A stretch of 64,000 nucleotides of DNA from Symsagittifera roscoffensis. Taxonomy: Eukaryota; Xenacoelomorpha; Acoela; Convolutidae. Positions 1-11,310 of this stretch are shown piece by piece; within the stretch, counting starts at the first letter, position 1; every line of letters begins with the position of its first letter. Made by a program: the position numbers and the translations under genes. The stretch spans positions 26,600,318-26,664,317 of the forward strand of contig NC_087068.1 in assembly GCF_963678635.1 (NCBI RefSeq), read 5' to 3'. The notes under the pieces are model-generated. The model was not told where the DNA came from. It made no database searches and saw only the letters and a list, made by a program, of their open reading frames with translations.

Positions 1-850
1 CCCCGTTAAAAGATCAGGATATTGACCGAGGTAATCAGAAGAGAGAGATAATTGACATGAGACCGGAATACATTAAAGAGTAAGGATACAAGATTGAAGA
101 AATGTGGGAGTGCGAATGGTGGGAACATGAACTAAATCAAGCATGACCAAATTTTCAGATATTCCAAATGTTATTCTGAAAAAAATTGATCGTTCGCTGT
201 TTACTGGAAAATTTTAGTAGCTGAATCTAATTATCAACACTTGCGATGAAACCTTAAAAGGGAACCTGCTCACTACAATTTTATGAAAACTATAGCTAGA
301 ACCTTTATCATTACATCCCGTCGAAACCAGCTCATTCAGGAAAGTGTTTTCAAAAATATTCCAATCAGAAGAATAGCTGTTGGAATGAATACAAATTCAG
401 CTGTTGCGGGATCTTTTCATGAAAATCATTTCAACTATCAGCAATTTTTTTTGGGAGAACTTAGAGTTATTTGGGGTGGAAGAGCATTTATTTCATTAGG
501 TACAACTTCTCCTTGTCGACCCTATGTTACAACAACGAAAGCAATGCAGTTAAACGAAGATTTTCCAGTCTTCCTATTGAAGATTTCCAAAATCACTCTA
601 CACTGGTTTTTGACTTGACTTCGCTACAGGATGCAGGTGAATAATTGCATTATCCAGAACTTAGTGGAGAATGCTTAAGATTTGGGAAAATGATTTTTCC
701 AATTTCTCTTGGAGCAAGTAATTCATCTTAGCAACTAAATCTTTGGTGAAATACTCGCAGAATGATGATGAGATATCGGTGGTGTAGTCTTTCAATTGAA
801 AGAACGGATAAGATTACGAATTTTGTAACGAACTTCTAGTAAATTGTATA
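1..850. repeat. Segmental repeat, copy 1 (second copy at 2599-3290)
   Basis: The first 850 bases match 2599-3290 closely, beginning with a shared CCCCGTTA and a shared ATCAGGATATTGA. Copy 2 lacks about 180 bp that copy 1 has after the stretch coding HYNFMK/HYNYME. Both copies carry the capsid-like pseudogene fragment annotated separately. The left edge of copy 1 is the window edge, so the full repeat may be longer. Confidence 0.85.
247..740 (+). pseudogene. Decayed capsid-like gene fragment (Polinton/adintovirus-type major capsid protein), copy 1
   Basis: An open frame at 283-618 (111 codons) contains the segments RRIAVGMNTNSAVAGSFHEN and FNYQQFFLGELRVI. It continues, frameshifted, to about 740 through DLTSLQDAG and YPELSGE-like stretches. 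The pattern of a basic residue pair, a small-residue run, then an N-x-F-x-[YF] motif resembles the C-terminal half of double-jelly-roll major capsid proteins of Polinton/Maverick and adintovirus elements, a family that also includes nematode F54H12.2-like proteins. The fragment is short and broken by a frameshift and stops. No polymerase, integrase, protease or packaging ATPase of such an element was seen nearby. I infer an old genomic remnant, not a functional gene. The family call is from pattern memory and needs a profile search. Confidence 0.5.
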
Positions 851-2598
851 GTCTTTCAAAAATTTTTCTCTGAGAAAGATAGATAATATTATAAAAGCCT
901 AAAAGATAGAAAAAAAATTGATACTATATATTTCTCGGTAAAAACTTTTACCGGGGCAGAGCAATTGACAAATTCGGATGATAATTTTTCAAAATTCTCA
1001 GAAGTTTAAGAAAATTTTTTCTAAAAGAATGAAGACAAAGTGATAAAAGAGAACTGAAAATAATCATAACAAGAAATATGCCAGAATGAAATAACTTGGT
1101 GAGGTAAAATGAGAACTAGAATAAAACATCTGATGTTCGAAACTTGAAAAATTTTGCATATTTATATCTCGGTTCCAAGTAAAAATTCATGCAGTTTTGT
1201 TTGCATATATTTCAATTTTCTAAAACTTCAAAATTGTAATCTATTGAGAAAGCAATTGATGTTTCAAAAACTCCGCGGGGAAACGCTAATATGCATCTGA
1301 CATATGATCTGGGGATAACCATGTGGAGAAGGATAAAATAAGGCATAAAAGTAAAAGGTATAATGGAGCGGTCATCCTTTCTCCAGATAACCTGGGGGAA
1401 AAAGATTAAATGGGATATAATAGAAATCAACCGTGAGGAGCTGTCAAACTTTTCACGAAATCCGGTGGAGTGGAATAAATAGCCTGTCATAGATAATCCC
1501 TTCTCGTCAATTTTTCCCTGATAATCTGAGAGGATATAAATAAGATGAATCAACTATTTCTCTCGAGAAAAATTTTTTTCTCCGATCTATTAGTTTATAA
1601 TCATATACCTTAAACCAAAACTGATTTTTGTCGAAACTTACCATCTGGACCTTATCATCCAAAAAATGTTTTTTTTAATGTTTTTTCAAGTAAAAAGTTT
1701 TTTCAAGATTAAATGTATTTGCGAGTAATAATTAGTAAATTTTCAAAAATTGTTCCGAAACTAACCAGTCCAATAATTTTTTTTCTTGGTTTTTCAACAT
1801 TAAAATGTAAATGGAAGTCATTTTTTTTCAATGTTTTTCGAAACTTAACATCTGAAACTTACCAACCAAAATTTTGTTTAAAAAAATATAGCCCTTACAT
1901 ATCAAAGATCGTAGGAGTTAGCTAAGAAACGCAAGTATCGGCAAAATTGAGCTCAAAAAACTCGGGCTCCGAGAAAAATTTCTGAAAATTCACCACTCCC
2001 ATTATACATTAGGAAACATATTTCTTACCGTAAAACATAGGAAATTTTTCCTCTATCTTAATACATAGCTTGGAGACCGGTTGCTCTATTCACTATCTTA
2101 GTACGTGGGAATCTACAACCAATCCACCCTACTCTCTCTAACTCTTCTACTATTTGCGAAAACGATAAAGGTTTAAGTAAAAAATTTAGAGAAGACTTGA
2201 CCGGTGGACTTTCATTGTATTCCCTCTAAAAGCAGTAATTGATGAGACACTAATCAAAACTTCATCGATCATATGTAAGTCGATCATTCGAATTGATGCA
2301 AGCCAGATTTACCCTTTCTCAATGGGTCAATATATGCCAACAGGACTGTACACTAGATGGGAGTTTGACACCGATATGCAAAAGTCTAAAGCTAGACAAC
2401 CGATCTCGCAACTTTGAGAATATGATTATTTTTTTTTATCAGGAAACAAGACCAGAAAACAAAAATGAGAGCTTTTTCACATCTGGAAAACAGAAGAAAA
2501 CTGACTGTTTCAAGGTGGACGGTTAGTTTTATCATTGTAAAACAATGTTTGAAGCAATGGGATGTTTTTAAACCTTCTGTTCTGGCCAACAAGCTCGT
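851..2598. other. AT-rich spacer, no supported gene
   Basis: No reading frame here shows recognisable motifs or splice structure; a 113-codon minus frame at 1212-1553 is not recognised. Around 2030-2120 there are stretches such as CTATCTTAATACATAG that recur in related form near 5100-5170, 49600-49650 and 60180-60250. They probably belong to a dispersed short repeat. Confidence 0.6.
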
Positions 2599-3290
2599 CC
2601 CCGTTACAAGATCAGGATATTGAACGAGGTAATCAGAATAGAGAGATAAATGACATGAGACCGGAATACAATAAAGAGTACGGATACAAGGTTGAAGAAA
2701 TGTGGGAGTGCGAATGGTAGGAACATGAACTGATTCGAGCATGACCAAAATTTCAGATAATCCTAATAATAGTCTGAAAAAAATTGATTGTTCGCTGTTT
2801 ACTGGAAGTTTTTAGTAGCTGTACCTAATTATCAACACTTGCAATGGAACCTGAAAAGGAAACCTCCTCACTACAATTACATGGAAACAATTCGGGGTGA
2901 AAGAGCAATTATTTTATTAGGTACAACTTCTCCTTGTCGAGCCTATGTTACAACAACGAAAGCAATGCAGTTTAACGAAGATTTTCCAGCTCTTCCTATT
3001 GAAGGTTTTCAAAATCACTATTTAGACTTGACTTCGCTCCAGCATGCAGGTGAACAGTTGCATTACCCAGAATTTAGTGGAGAAAGCTTGAGTTTAGGGA
3101 AAATGATTTTTCCAATTTCCCTTGGAGCAAGTATTGCTTCTTACCAACTAAAACTTTGGTGAAATACTTGGAGAATGATCATGAGATATAGGTGTTGTAG
3201 TCCTTCAATTGAAAGAACTAACGATAGAACGGATAATGTTACGAATTTTGTAACGAACTTCTAGTAAGTTGTATAATCTCTCAAAAAGTT
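2599..3290. repeat. Segmental repeat, copy 2 (first copy at 1-850)
   Basis: Aligns with 1-850, with scattered substitutions and one internal deletion of about 180 bp. It continues at its right end into the 490-bp duplicated segment at 3290-3780, whose other copy is at 5475-5965. Confidence 0.8.
2788..3162 (+). pseudogene. Decayed capsid-like gene fragment, copy 2
   Basis: This 124-codon frame shares with copy 1 the stretch GTTSPCR, then YVTTTKAMQ and NEDFPALPIE. It reads on without frameshift through DLTSLQHAGEQLHYPE and GKMIFPISLG, where copy 1 is broken. It lacks the segment that carries the GMNTNSAVAG motif in copy 1, through an internal deletion. It has no credible start and no neighbouring viral genes, so it is a fragment. 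The assignment to the double-jelly-roll capsid family is inferred and carries the same uncertainty as copy 1. Confidence 0.45.
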
Positions 3291-3780
3291 TTCTTCAACC
3301 AAATATTTCATCACAATTTTGAGCGCCTCAAATTGAAGCGTGAAATTGTTGTCAAGGCCGCGAACTACAAAAGCATTGCTTAAAAAATGCTGATAGGTTT
3401 CAAAACTCAAATTAATCACCTGGCAAGCGGACACGTAATTCGACATCGATGGTATGATGACAGAAGATAGCCTGAATAAGACAGAGCTTCAGATTGCCTT
3501 TGTTCAAAAGGTAGCTGAATAAAATGGTACTTATAACAATTTTTAATATAGACTTTCGGACATTTTTAAGCTAATTGAAAAGACAGAAAACAACCTTACT
3601 CATATGTACCAATATACAGTTGATATTTTCCCGTGAGCGACATGTCAAAGTTCGCTAGTCCCTCTTATGTACTATCCGGTCACATCTTACAAAGTAGCAA
3701 GCAATCTCAAAATATTCGAGTCCTTCAAATTTTTATCCAAAGAAGAGTTGTAAAAACTAATCAAGCCACCATGCATTCTG
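3290..3780. repeat. 490-bp duplicated segment, copy 1 (second copy at 5475-5965)
   Basis: It begins near CAACCAAATA and ends after CCAAAGAAGAGTTGTAA, and both landmarks recur at 5475-5965. On the minus strand 3446-3261 is open for 61 codons; the related minus frame at 5640-5470 is broken. The encoded peptide is not recognised. The right part of this segment (from AATAAGACAGA on) is also the start of the unit triplicated at 5659-8506. Confidence 0.8.
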
Positions 3781-3897
3781 GACTTTTCACTTAAAAGTCA
3801 CAGTTAAAGCCACCATGCGCTCTGGGGTTTTAACTTAAAAAGATATAGTTTAAGTCGTAGTACCCATGTCAAAGTCCAGGACAGTGTCAAACCCAGG

Positions 3898-5023
3898 AAA
3901 TAACTAGTTTCTTGGCAAAAGTCTCGGCGCACGTTATCTAATTGGTAAATCTCAATAGTTAATTACGCGTAGATTGTAGAATGAAGATTTTGTAATTAAT
4001 TTTTTGGTTCATTAATAGACACTGGAAAGGTTTTCGGGGAAAAACTGAGGTTTTTTCATCAAAAAAATTGAATATTTTTCAAAAGTTTTTCAAAACACGA
4101 TAAGGTTTGGTATAATTCGACAAATTTGCAATTTCAAAAGAAGATTTTTCTTCTTAAAACAGTGCTTTTTCTACCTAAAACCATGCTGAAACCTACTGAA
4201 GTTTTGAAAAAATTGAACTTTTTAGAAAAAAATTGAATTACAAAGAAAGTATATAAATCACTGGGTCGTATTTTAAGTTTACCGCAATTTTATTGAAAAC
4301 ACCAACAAATCTTTTTGTCTAAATAAGTTTAAAAAATGGCATCATATCTCATAAAAACTATTACATTGCATCAGCTTTTATATGTTCAATGGTTTTGTAT
4401 GATTTCCATCATCTTCAACTTGTCTTTTTGGATTAAAATAACTAAGTCCTTTTTTTGTTTGATCATATGTGTCCACCATATGGTTTACGTTTCTGAATGA
4501 TGGAAATCATGCAAAACCATTGAACATTTAAAAGCTGATGCAATGTAATAGTTTTTATGAGAAATGATGCCATTTATTAAATTTATTTAGACAAAAAGAT
4601 TTGTTGGTGTTTTCAATAAAACTGCGGTCAACTTAAAATACGACCCAGTGATTTATATACTTTCTTTGTAATTCATCTTTTTTCTAAAAAAATCAGGTTT
4701 TTTTTTCAAAACTTCAGTAGGTTTCAGCGTGGTTTTAGGTAGAAAGAGCACTGTTTTAAGAAGGAAAATAATTTATTGAAATTGCAAATATGTCGAATTA
4801 TACCAAACCTTATCGTGTTTTGAAAAGTTCTTGGAAAATATTTAATTTTTTTTTGATGAAAAAATCTCAGTTTCTTCCCGAAACTCTTTCCATTGTCTAA
4901 CCATGAACCAAAAAATTAATTACAATATCTTCATTCTACAATCTACACGTAATTAACTATTGAGATTTACCAATTACATAACGTGCGCCGAGACTTTTGC
5001 CAAGAAACTAGTTATTTCCACAC
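3898..5023. repeat. Foldback element: two arms of about 515-530 bp with an 80-bp loop
   Basis: Left arm 3898-4412 starts GGAAATAACTAGTTTCTTGG. Right arm 4493-5023 is its reverse complement and ends CCAAGAAACTAGTTATTTCC. Inside, the TTGTTGGTGTTTTCAATAAA end of one arm pairs with its complement in the other. The arms differ by scattered substitutions, so it is not a cloning artefact. I could not see a clear target-site duplication. It codes for nothing recognisable. A non-autonomous foldback transposon is the likeliest explanation. Confidence 0.85.
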
Positions 5024-5029
5024 ACAAAA

Positions 5030-5170
5030 AAAATTTCTTACCATTCTCTTGCCATCACAATAACCGTGAAACCTTAGCAATCCTATTACCTATTTTAATT
5101 TTTTTAGGCTCTATGCCCAACGTTGATAAATAGCAAGGGTGAACAGAAATCTATAATGTATCATAATACA
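5030..5170. repeat. Short dispersed repeat related to 60190-60310 (inverted)
   Basis: CCATTCTCTTGCCATCACA and CCGTGAAACCTTA here match, as reverse complement, the TGTGTGATGGTAAGAGAATG and TAAGGTTTCATGG stretches near 60250-60290. In both places the motif TCTCGGCGCGC or its close variant lies next door (about 4985 and 60340). This suggests a moderately repeated non-coding element. Confidence 0.55.
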
Positions 5171-5474
5171 TAGAGTCAGCCCCCCCCATCATCCCTAAAC
5201 TTTAGCCACAACATCTAGTAATTTGGTTAATTAAAACAGATTGAGTTTAAAAAGTTAAGTAAAGTAAAAGTTAGTAAAAAAAATTTTAAAAATGAGTAGA
5301 CCAAAAAGTAAGATAAAATAACGCAATTGAAGAAAATTTGAATAAGAAATACGAATTGAGCAGGGTAAAAACATTTTAAGAATTGATTTCAAGATACGAG
5401 TAATCAAAAGATGAGTAAGTAAGTAGAAACAAAAGGTAAGTAAAAAAAAGTAAAACGGTTAGTCAGCAAGCAAT

Positions 5475-5965
5475 CAATCAACCAAATACTTCATCAGAAT
5501 TTTGAGCGCCTCAAATTAAAGCGTGAAACTGTTGTCAAGGCCATGATCTACAAAAACACTGCTTAAAAAATGCCGATAGGTCTCAAAACTCAAATTAACC
5601 ATCTGGCAGGCGGGCACGTAATTCCACATCGATGGTATGGTGACAGAAGAAAGCCTGAATAAGACAGATATTCAGACTGACTTTGTTCAAAAGGTAGCTG
5701 AATAAAGTTGTAGTTCTCAAAATTTCTAAGGATAGACTTTTGGACCTTTTAAGCTTATTGGAAAGAAAAAAAACTACTTTACTCGTATGTATCATTATAC
5801 TGTTGATATTTTCCCGTGGGCGACATGTAACAGTTCATTGGTCCCTCTTGAAAAAATTCATGTTCTACCCGGTAGCATCTTACAAAGTAGCAGGCAATCT
5901 CAAAATCTTTGAGTCCTTCAAATTTTTATCCAAAGAAGAGTTGTAAGAACTAATCAAGCCACTAT
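5475..5965. repeat. 490-bp duplicated segment, copy 2
   Basis: Second copy of 3290-3780. It leads directly into the triplicated block, which begins within it at about 5659. Confidence 0.8.
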
Positions 5966-8506
5966 GCGTTTTGAGCTTTGAAGTCATAGTTAAAATTATA
6001 AAAAAGTAAGAAAAAGAGAACATGCATCTAGTTGATAGATTAATCGGTAAGAACTGTCAGGATAAGTTTACTTAAGGACGTATATTTTTTGTGAATTATT
6101 TCTAACTCAAATGAAACATGCTACGTTTCAAGCGAAAGAAATTTCAAATTGTCTAGAGCCAAGTAAAAAAGCCAAATAAACCACCGGAAACACTTTTGTT
6201 TCATAAAATTTCACCATGTCATTTATTTAAGCTCACTCAAGAAGTTGTTTTCTGAAAACTAAGCTTTTTCCCGCAAATTGGTTTGCTCTCTGTAGAAACA
6301 CGACACAGAGCTCCTTGCAAAAATATGACTTTTTCGTTACAAAATTTGCTCCATGCAAAGTTTGAAATTCTGTCCGTTTTTGAAAACATTCTAAATTGTA
6401 AATCTTCTTCATCGATATCTTCAGTGCTCTAAGTTCCCTCGAATTTCAGTTTTTTTTGCATAACTTGCCAAAATTACTCCAAACCAGTTTCCTGAAAAAT
6501 CAAATTGTCCAAAACAAATATACAAGTTTGCTTTATATCATTAAACAGAATGAATAATTAGGACCAGTAAAAATGAAATATGAAGGATTTACGTATCCTA
6601 CGAAATAAGACAGATATTCAGACTGACTTTGTTCAAAAGGTAGCTGAATAAAGTTGTAGTTCTCAAAGTTTTTAAGGATAGACTTTTGGACCTTTTAAGC
6701 TTATTGAAAAGAAAAAAACTTATTTACTCGTATGTATCATTATACTGTTGATATTTTCCCGTGGGCGACATGTAACAGTTCGCTGGTCCCTCTTGAAAAA
6801 ACTCATGTTCTACCCGGTTGCATCTTACAAAGTAGCAGGCAATCTCAAAATCTTTGAGTCCTTCAAAATTTTATCCAAAGAAGAGTTGTAAAAACTAATC
6901 AAGCCACTATGCGTTTTGAGCTTTGAGCTTAGAAGTCATAGTTAAAATTATAAAAAAGTAAGAAAAAGAGAACATGCATCTAGTTAATAGATTAATCGGT
7001 AAGAACTTTCAGGATAAGTTTACTTAAGGACGTATATTTTTTGTGAATTATTTCTAACTCAAATGAAACATGCTAAGTTTCAAGCGAAAGAAATTTCAAA
7101 TTGTCTAGAGCCAGGTAAAAAAGCCAAATAAACCACCGGAAACACTTTTGTTTCATAATATTTCACCATGTCATTTATTTAAGCTCACTCAAGAAGTTGT
7201 TTTCTGAAAACTAAGCTTTTTTCCCGCAAATTGGTTTGCTCTCTGTAGAAACACGACACAGAGCTCCTTGCAAAAATATGACTTTTTCGTTACTAAATTT
7301 GCTCCATGCAAAGTTTGAAATTCTGTCCGTTTTTGAAAACATTCTAAATTGTAAATGTTCTTCATCGATATCTTCAGTGCTCTAAGTTCCCTCGAATTTC
7401 AGTTTTTTTTGCATAACTTGCCAAAATTACTCCAAACCAGTTTCCTGAAAAATCAAATTGTCCAAAACAAATATACAAGTTTGCTTTATATCATTAAACA
7501 GAATGAATAATTAGGACCAGTAAAAATGAAATATGAAGGATTTACGTATCCTACGAAATAAGACAGATATTCAGACTGACTTTGTTCAAAAGGTAGCTGA
7601 ATAAAGTTGTAGTTCTCAAAGTTTTTAAGGATAGACTTTTGGACCTTTTAAGCTTATTGAAAAGAAAAAAACTTATTTACTCGTATGTATCATTATACTG
7701 TTGATATTTTCCCGTGGGCGACATGTAACAGTTCGCTGGTCCCTCTTGAAAAAACTCATGTTCTACCCGGTTGCATCTTACAAAGTAGCAGGCAATCTCA
7801 AAATCTTTGAGTCCTTCAAAATTTTATCCAAAGAAGAGTTGTAAAAACTAATCAAGCCACTATGCGTTTTGAGCTTTGAGCTTAGAAGTCATAGTTAAAA
7901 TTATAAAAAAGTAAGAAAAAGAGAACATGCATCTAGTTAATAGATTAATCGGTAAGAACTTTCAGGATAAGTTTACTTAAGGACGTATATTTTTTGTGAA
8001 TTATTTCTAACTCAAATGAAACATGCTAAGTTTCAAGCGAAAGAAATTTCAAATTGTCTAGAGCCAGGTAAAAAAGCCAAATAAACCACCGGAAACACTT
8101 TTGTTTCATAATATTTCACCATGTCATTTATTTAAGCTCACTCAAGAAGTTGTTTACTGAAAACTAAGCTTTTTTTCCCGCAAATTGGTTTGCTCTCTGT
8201 AGAAACACGACACAGAGCTCCTTGCGAAAATATGACTTTTTCGTTACAAAATTTGCTCCTTGCAAAGCTTGAAATTCTGTCCGTTTTTGAAAACATTCTA
8301 AATTGTAAATGTTCTTCATCGATATCTTCAGTGCTCTAAGTTCCCTCGAATTTCAGTTTTTTTTTGCATAACTTGCCAAAATTACTCCAAACCAGTTTCC
8401 TGAAAAATTAAATTGTCCAAAACAAATATACAAGTTTGCTTTATATCATTAAACAGAATGAATAATTAGGACCAGGAAAAAATGAAATATGAAGGATTTA
8501 CGTATC
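5659..8506. repeat. Tandem triplication of a roughly 950-bp unit
   Basis: The landmark ATAAGACAGATATTCAGAC recurs at 5659, 6605 and 7558, giving unit lengths of about 946 and 953 bp. The third unit ends at GAAGGATTTACGTATC near 8506. Units 2 and 3 are nearly identical; unit 1 differs more. Each holds the same broken minus-strand frames and a shared landmark, GCCAAATAAACCACCGGAAA. No complete protein is visible. Confidence 0.9.
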
Positions 8507-9029
8507 GAACTTCTCGTTTTTCCTTTGTTATGGGGTGTTTTTTTCTTTCTTCTACAAAATCCTAGAACGTGAGTCTTTTAAACAATTAAAGACCACTTCC
8601 AAGGATTATGCTTAATTTGAAGACCCCCACCCAGTTAGGGATGAGCCTTCTTCAAATCTGGGAGACGATATAACACTACTCAAAAACCAGTTGGAAAAAA
8701 AAACGAATATATTTTTTTAATTTACTAGGTCTAACTACAGTCAGAACTATCCAGTCATTTTTTGTATTAAACTCGTTCTAAACTTCTTTTGCCTGCAGTT
8801 ATATCTAACTGACATGCATTTTTCTGATACTACCTATTTTTATTGTCGGTGAAACTCTGATTGCTCGATTTTTGATTGCTTAGATCTGATTGCTTAGATT
8901 ACATTTGTTAGCTTGTTTCTACCTAACCTATCTAACTATAAGATTGATTCAGATCACCTCTTTCCTTTTCGACTAAAGATTCTTTTTTAGAAAAACAATC
9001 GTCATGCTGGTCATAATTCAGCAAAATAC
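8507..9029. other. Spacer downstream (in gene sense) of the TIR gene, nothing recognised
   Basis: Repetitive GATTGCTTAGATCTGATTGC wording occurs near 8860-8900. No reading frame, RNA gene or clear polyadenylation signal could be supported here. Confidence 0.5.
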
Positions 9030-10539
9030 TCATACTGTGGACTCTGGAACAAGATTGTCAAGGGTTGAAGCTATATTTCTAATTTCTAGAAATAGCTGAT
9101 TCAGTCTCGTGATCATGGGACTTATGCAAATTGCCCGAAGCAAGCTTCATTTTCCAACCTTATAGCAGCAACCTAGGAGTTTTTGTAGATAAGAGCTACC
9201 AAACGGTATTAGTTCCGAACTTACTGTCGCTTTCGGTCGCAGAAACTTCTATCCATTGACGACATCTGAATGCTATATCCTCAAGCACTTCTGGCCAAGT
9301 TGAAGCATCATCTAAGCAAAAAATTTCTTTATAGATGACTGCCGAAGATTTATAGAGATTTGTAGACTTTACTGCCGAAATCTGTACTGAGACACTGCTT
9401 TTCCGTGTTAGCTATTTCGATTTGTAAGCACCCTCTGTTCGTTTATAACTTGAAAGCTCAAATTAAAGAGGAATTTTTTTTTGTGCGCAAAAAACACTAT
9501 CCGCTAAAATTATAACGGCTTACCTTTAAGTGTCAAACATTGGAATCTACTCATCATACTAAAGGCTACAAGGTCGCGTTGAGGGTTGATCCAACCAAAA
9601 CCTCCGATGACAATCGGCAGAATTTTGGGCCAATTCGATTTGTTGTGTCTTGTGGTGACAGAAATGCACTCAATTTCCTTCGCAACGCTGAAAAAAAATC
9701 TTAAAAAGAATACAGAAAGCTGGAAAACTTGAGCTGGATCGACAAAATTGGTTATCAATCCGCCATTTTTTTAAGAAAAAAGGCGCCATTTAATAATAAA
9801 TCCAACCATACTTTCTCCAATAAGCCAGCCACAGGCCCGATATTGCCGTTTTCCTGTCTTAAAATTTAAAAAATGTGATACAAAAAATGTCGTCAGAAAG
9901 TGTTGATTGTGTATTAGTACATGTTGGGAGCCTTTGGACAAATAGGGTGCCAAAATCCGATCCCAGAGTTGATAGTATAGCCTCAAAAACTACTTAGAAC
10001 TGGATTCCGCATCTTTTGCTGAAACCCGCTACTCAGGTCTAGTTTTGTGATTAGCTTACATACTTTTCAAGTCGCACCAAAGTTAGGCATTTAATGAAGT
10101 TTGCACCATCTGGACGGGATTTTATAGTCTGAAAAAATTAGTACTTACATAATACCCCAATCTTAACGAAAATCACAAAAAAATCCAGATATCAATTCTG
10201 AAAACTTCAAACAATAGTGTTCTCGTAAAAGGTGCAATTTATAATTAATATGAAACTTCTGCTGACAATCAACAAGAGTACAATTTTTGAGTTTTTTGTA
10301 TAGATTATAGCTTTAAAATTTTAACCTCCTGCTCCATTCCTCGTCCAGGAATATTACCATCACCTCACAATTTTCTACAATGGTATTTGTTCTTCTATTC
10401 AAATTAGCCATTTCATCGCCGTTGAATGTGGAGATACCTGTATTGCGCAATATCTCACTCAGCTGCTTAGCGGGGAGGCCTGACGAGTGCATGCAGTAGC
10501 TCAGAAACACTTTTGGGTAGCCGAAGCTCATTCTATTGT
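9030..10539 (-). CDS. Multi-exon TIR-domain protein
   Basis: Exon A (10539-10326) follows a strong acceptor, CCTTTTCAG, and has an ATG at 10531. It reads PKVFLSYCMHSS, then ILRNTGISTFNGDE and CEVMVIFLDEEW. These match the first strand, the box-1 FLSY motif, the middle helices and the later core strand of TIR (Toll/interleukin-1 receptor) domains. Exon B (10128-10064), exon C (9687-9524, donor AAAG|GTAAGC), exon D (9311-9225) and a short exon E (9070-9030, TGA stop) join in matching phases. They give KILPIVIGGFGWINPQRD and WPEVLEDIAFRCRQWIEV. The A-to-B junction is the weak point: exon A ends in phase 2, exon B is open in phase 0, and a direct join meets a stop. Either a small exon is missing or the gene is damaged. 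TIR proteins act in innate immune signalling or as NAD-cleaving enzymes; the role here is unknown. The catalytic Glu was not placed. Confidence 0.68.
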
Positions 10540-10779
10540 CTGAAAAGGTAATACAACTCAAACTAATTGCAGAAGAAATTTCGTGTAAAATAAGCGTTTG
10601 AAGAATAACTCAAAATAGAAAAGAGAAATGTAACAACACAGTGGTCTTTTTTGTATAAAGTAAGTAGCCAAGTAACTTGAAAAAACGCAGCAAAAATTAT
10701 GCTAGCTCAACCAAACGTACACTTCATCATGACTAGATTTTACGTAAATTTTGCATAAAACTAGGAGCAGAGGTTCCCG

Positions 10780-11310
10780 AGTCGAGATTTTTCACCTAAT
10801 TTGAAGCAAGATTTGAGCGGTTTGAGCGGTTTTTTTAGACAATTACGCTCAAAATCTTGCTTCGAAATGAGCGGTTTGAGCGGTTTTTGAACGGTTTATC
10901 TAAAAAAACCGCTCAAAAACCGCGCAAGATTTAAACGGTTTTGAGCGGTTTATCTAAAAAAACCGCTCATAACCGTTCAAATCTTGCGCGGTTTTTGAGC
11001 GGTTTTTTGAGATAAACCGTTCAAAAACCGCTCAAACCGCTCATTTCGAAGCAAGATAATGAGCGTAATTGTCTAAAAAAACCGCTCAAACCGCTCAAAT
11101 CTTGCGCGGTTTTTGAGCGGTTTTTTTTAGATAAACCGCTCAAACCGCTCATTTCGAAGCAAGATTTTGAGCGTAATTGTCTAAAAAAACCGCTCAAACC
11201 GCTCAAATCTTGAGCGGTTTTTTGAGCGTTTTTTTTTTAAATAGCTCAAAAACCGCTCATTTTGAAGCACGATTTTGAGCGCAATCGTCTAAAAAACCGC
11301 TCAAATCTTG
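10780..11310. repeat. GAGCGGTT/AACCGCTC palindromic repeat cluster
   Basis: Short blocks built from GAGCGGTTTTTT, CAAATCTTGCGCGG and their reverse complements alternate on both strands, so many hairpins are possible. Related clusters lie at 48240-48480 and 58215-58480. The minus-strand frame at 11021-11206, rich in SGLSGF, is a by-product of the repeat. Confidence 0.85.
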
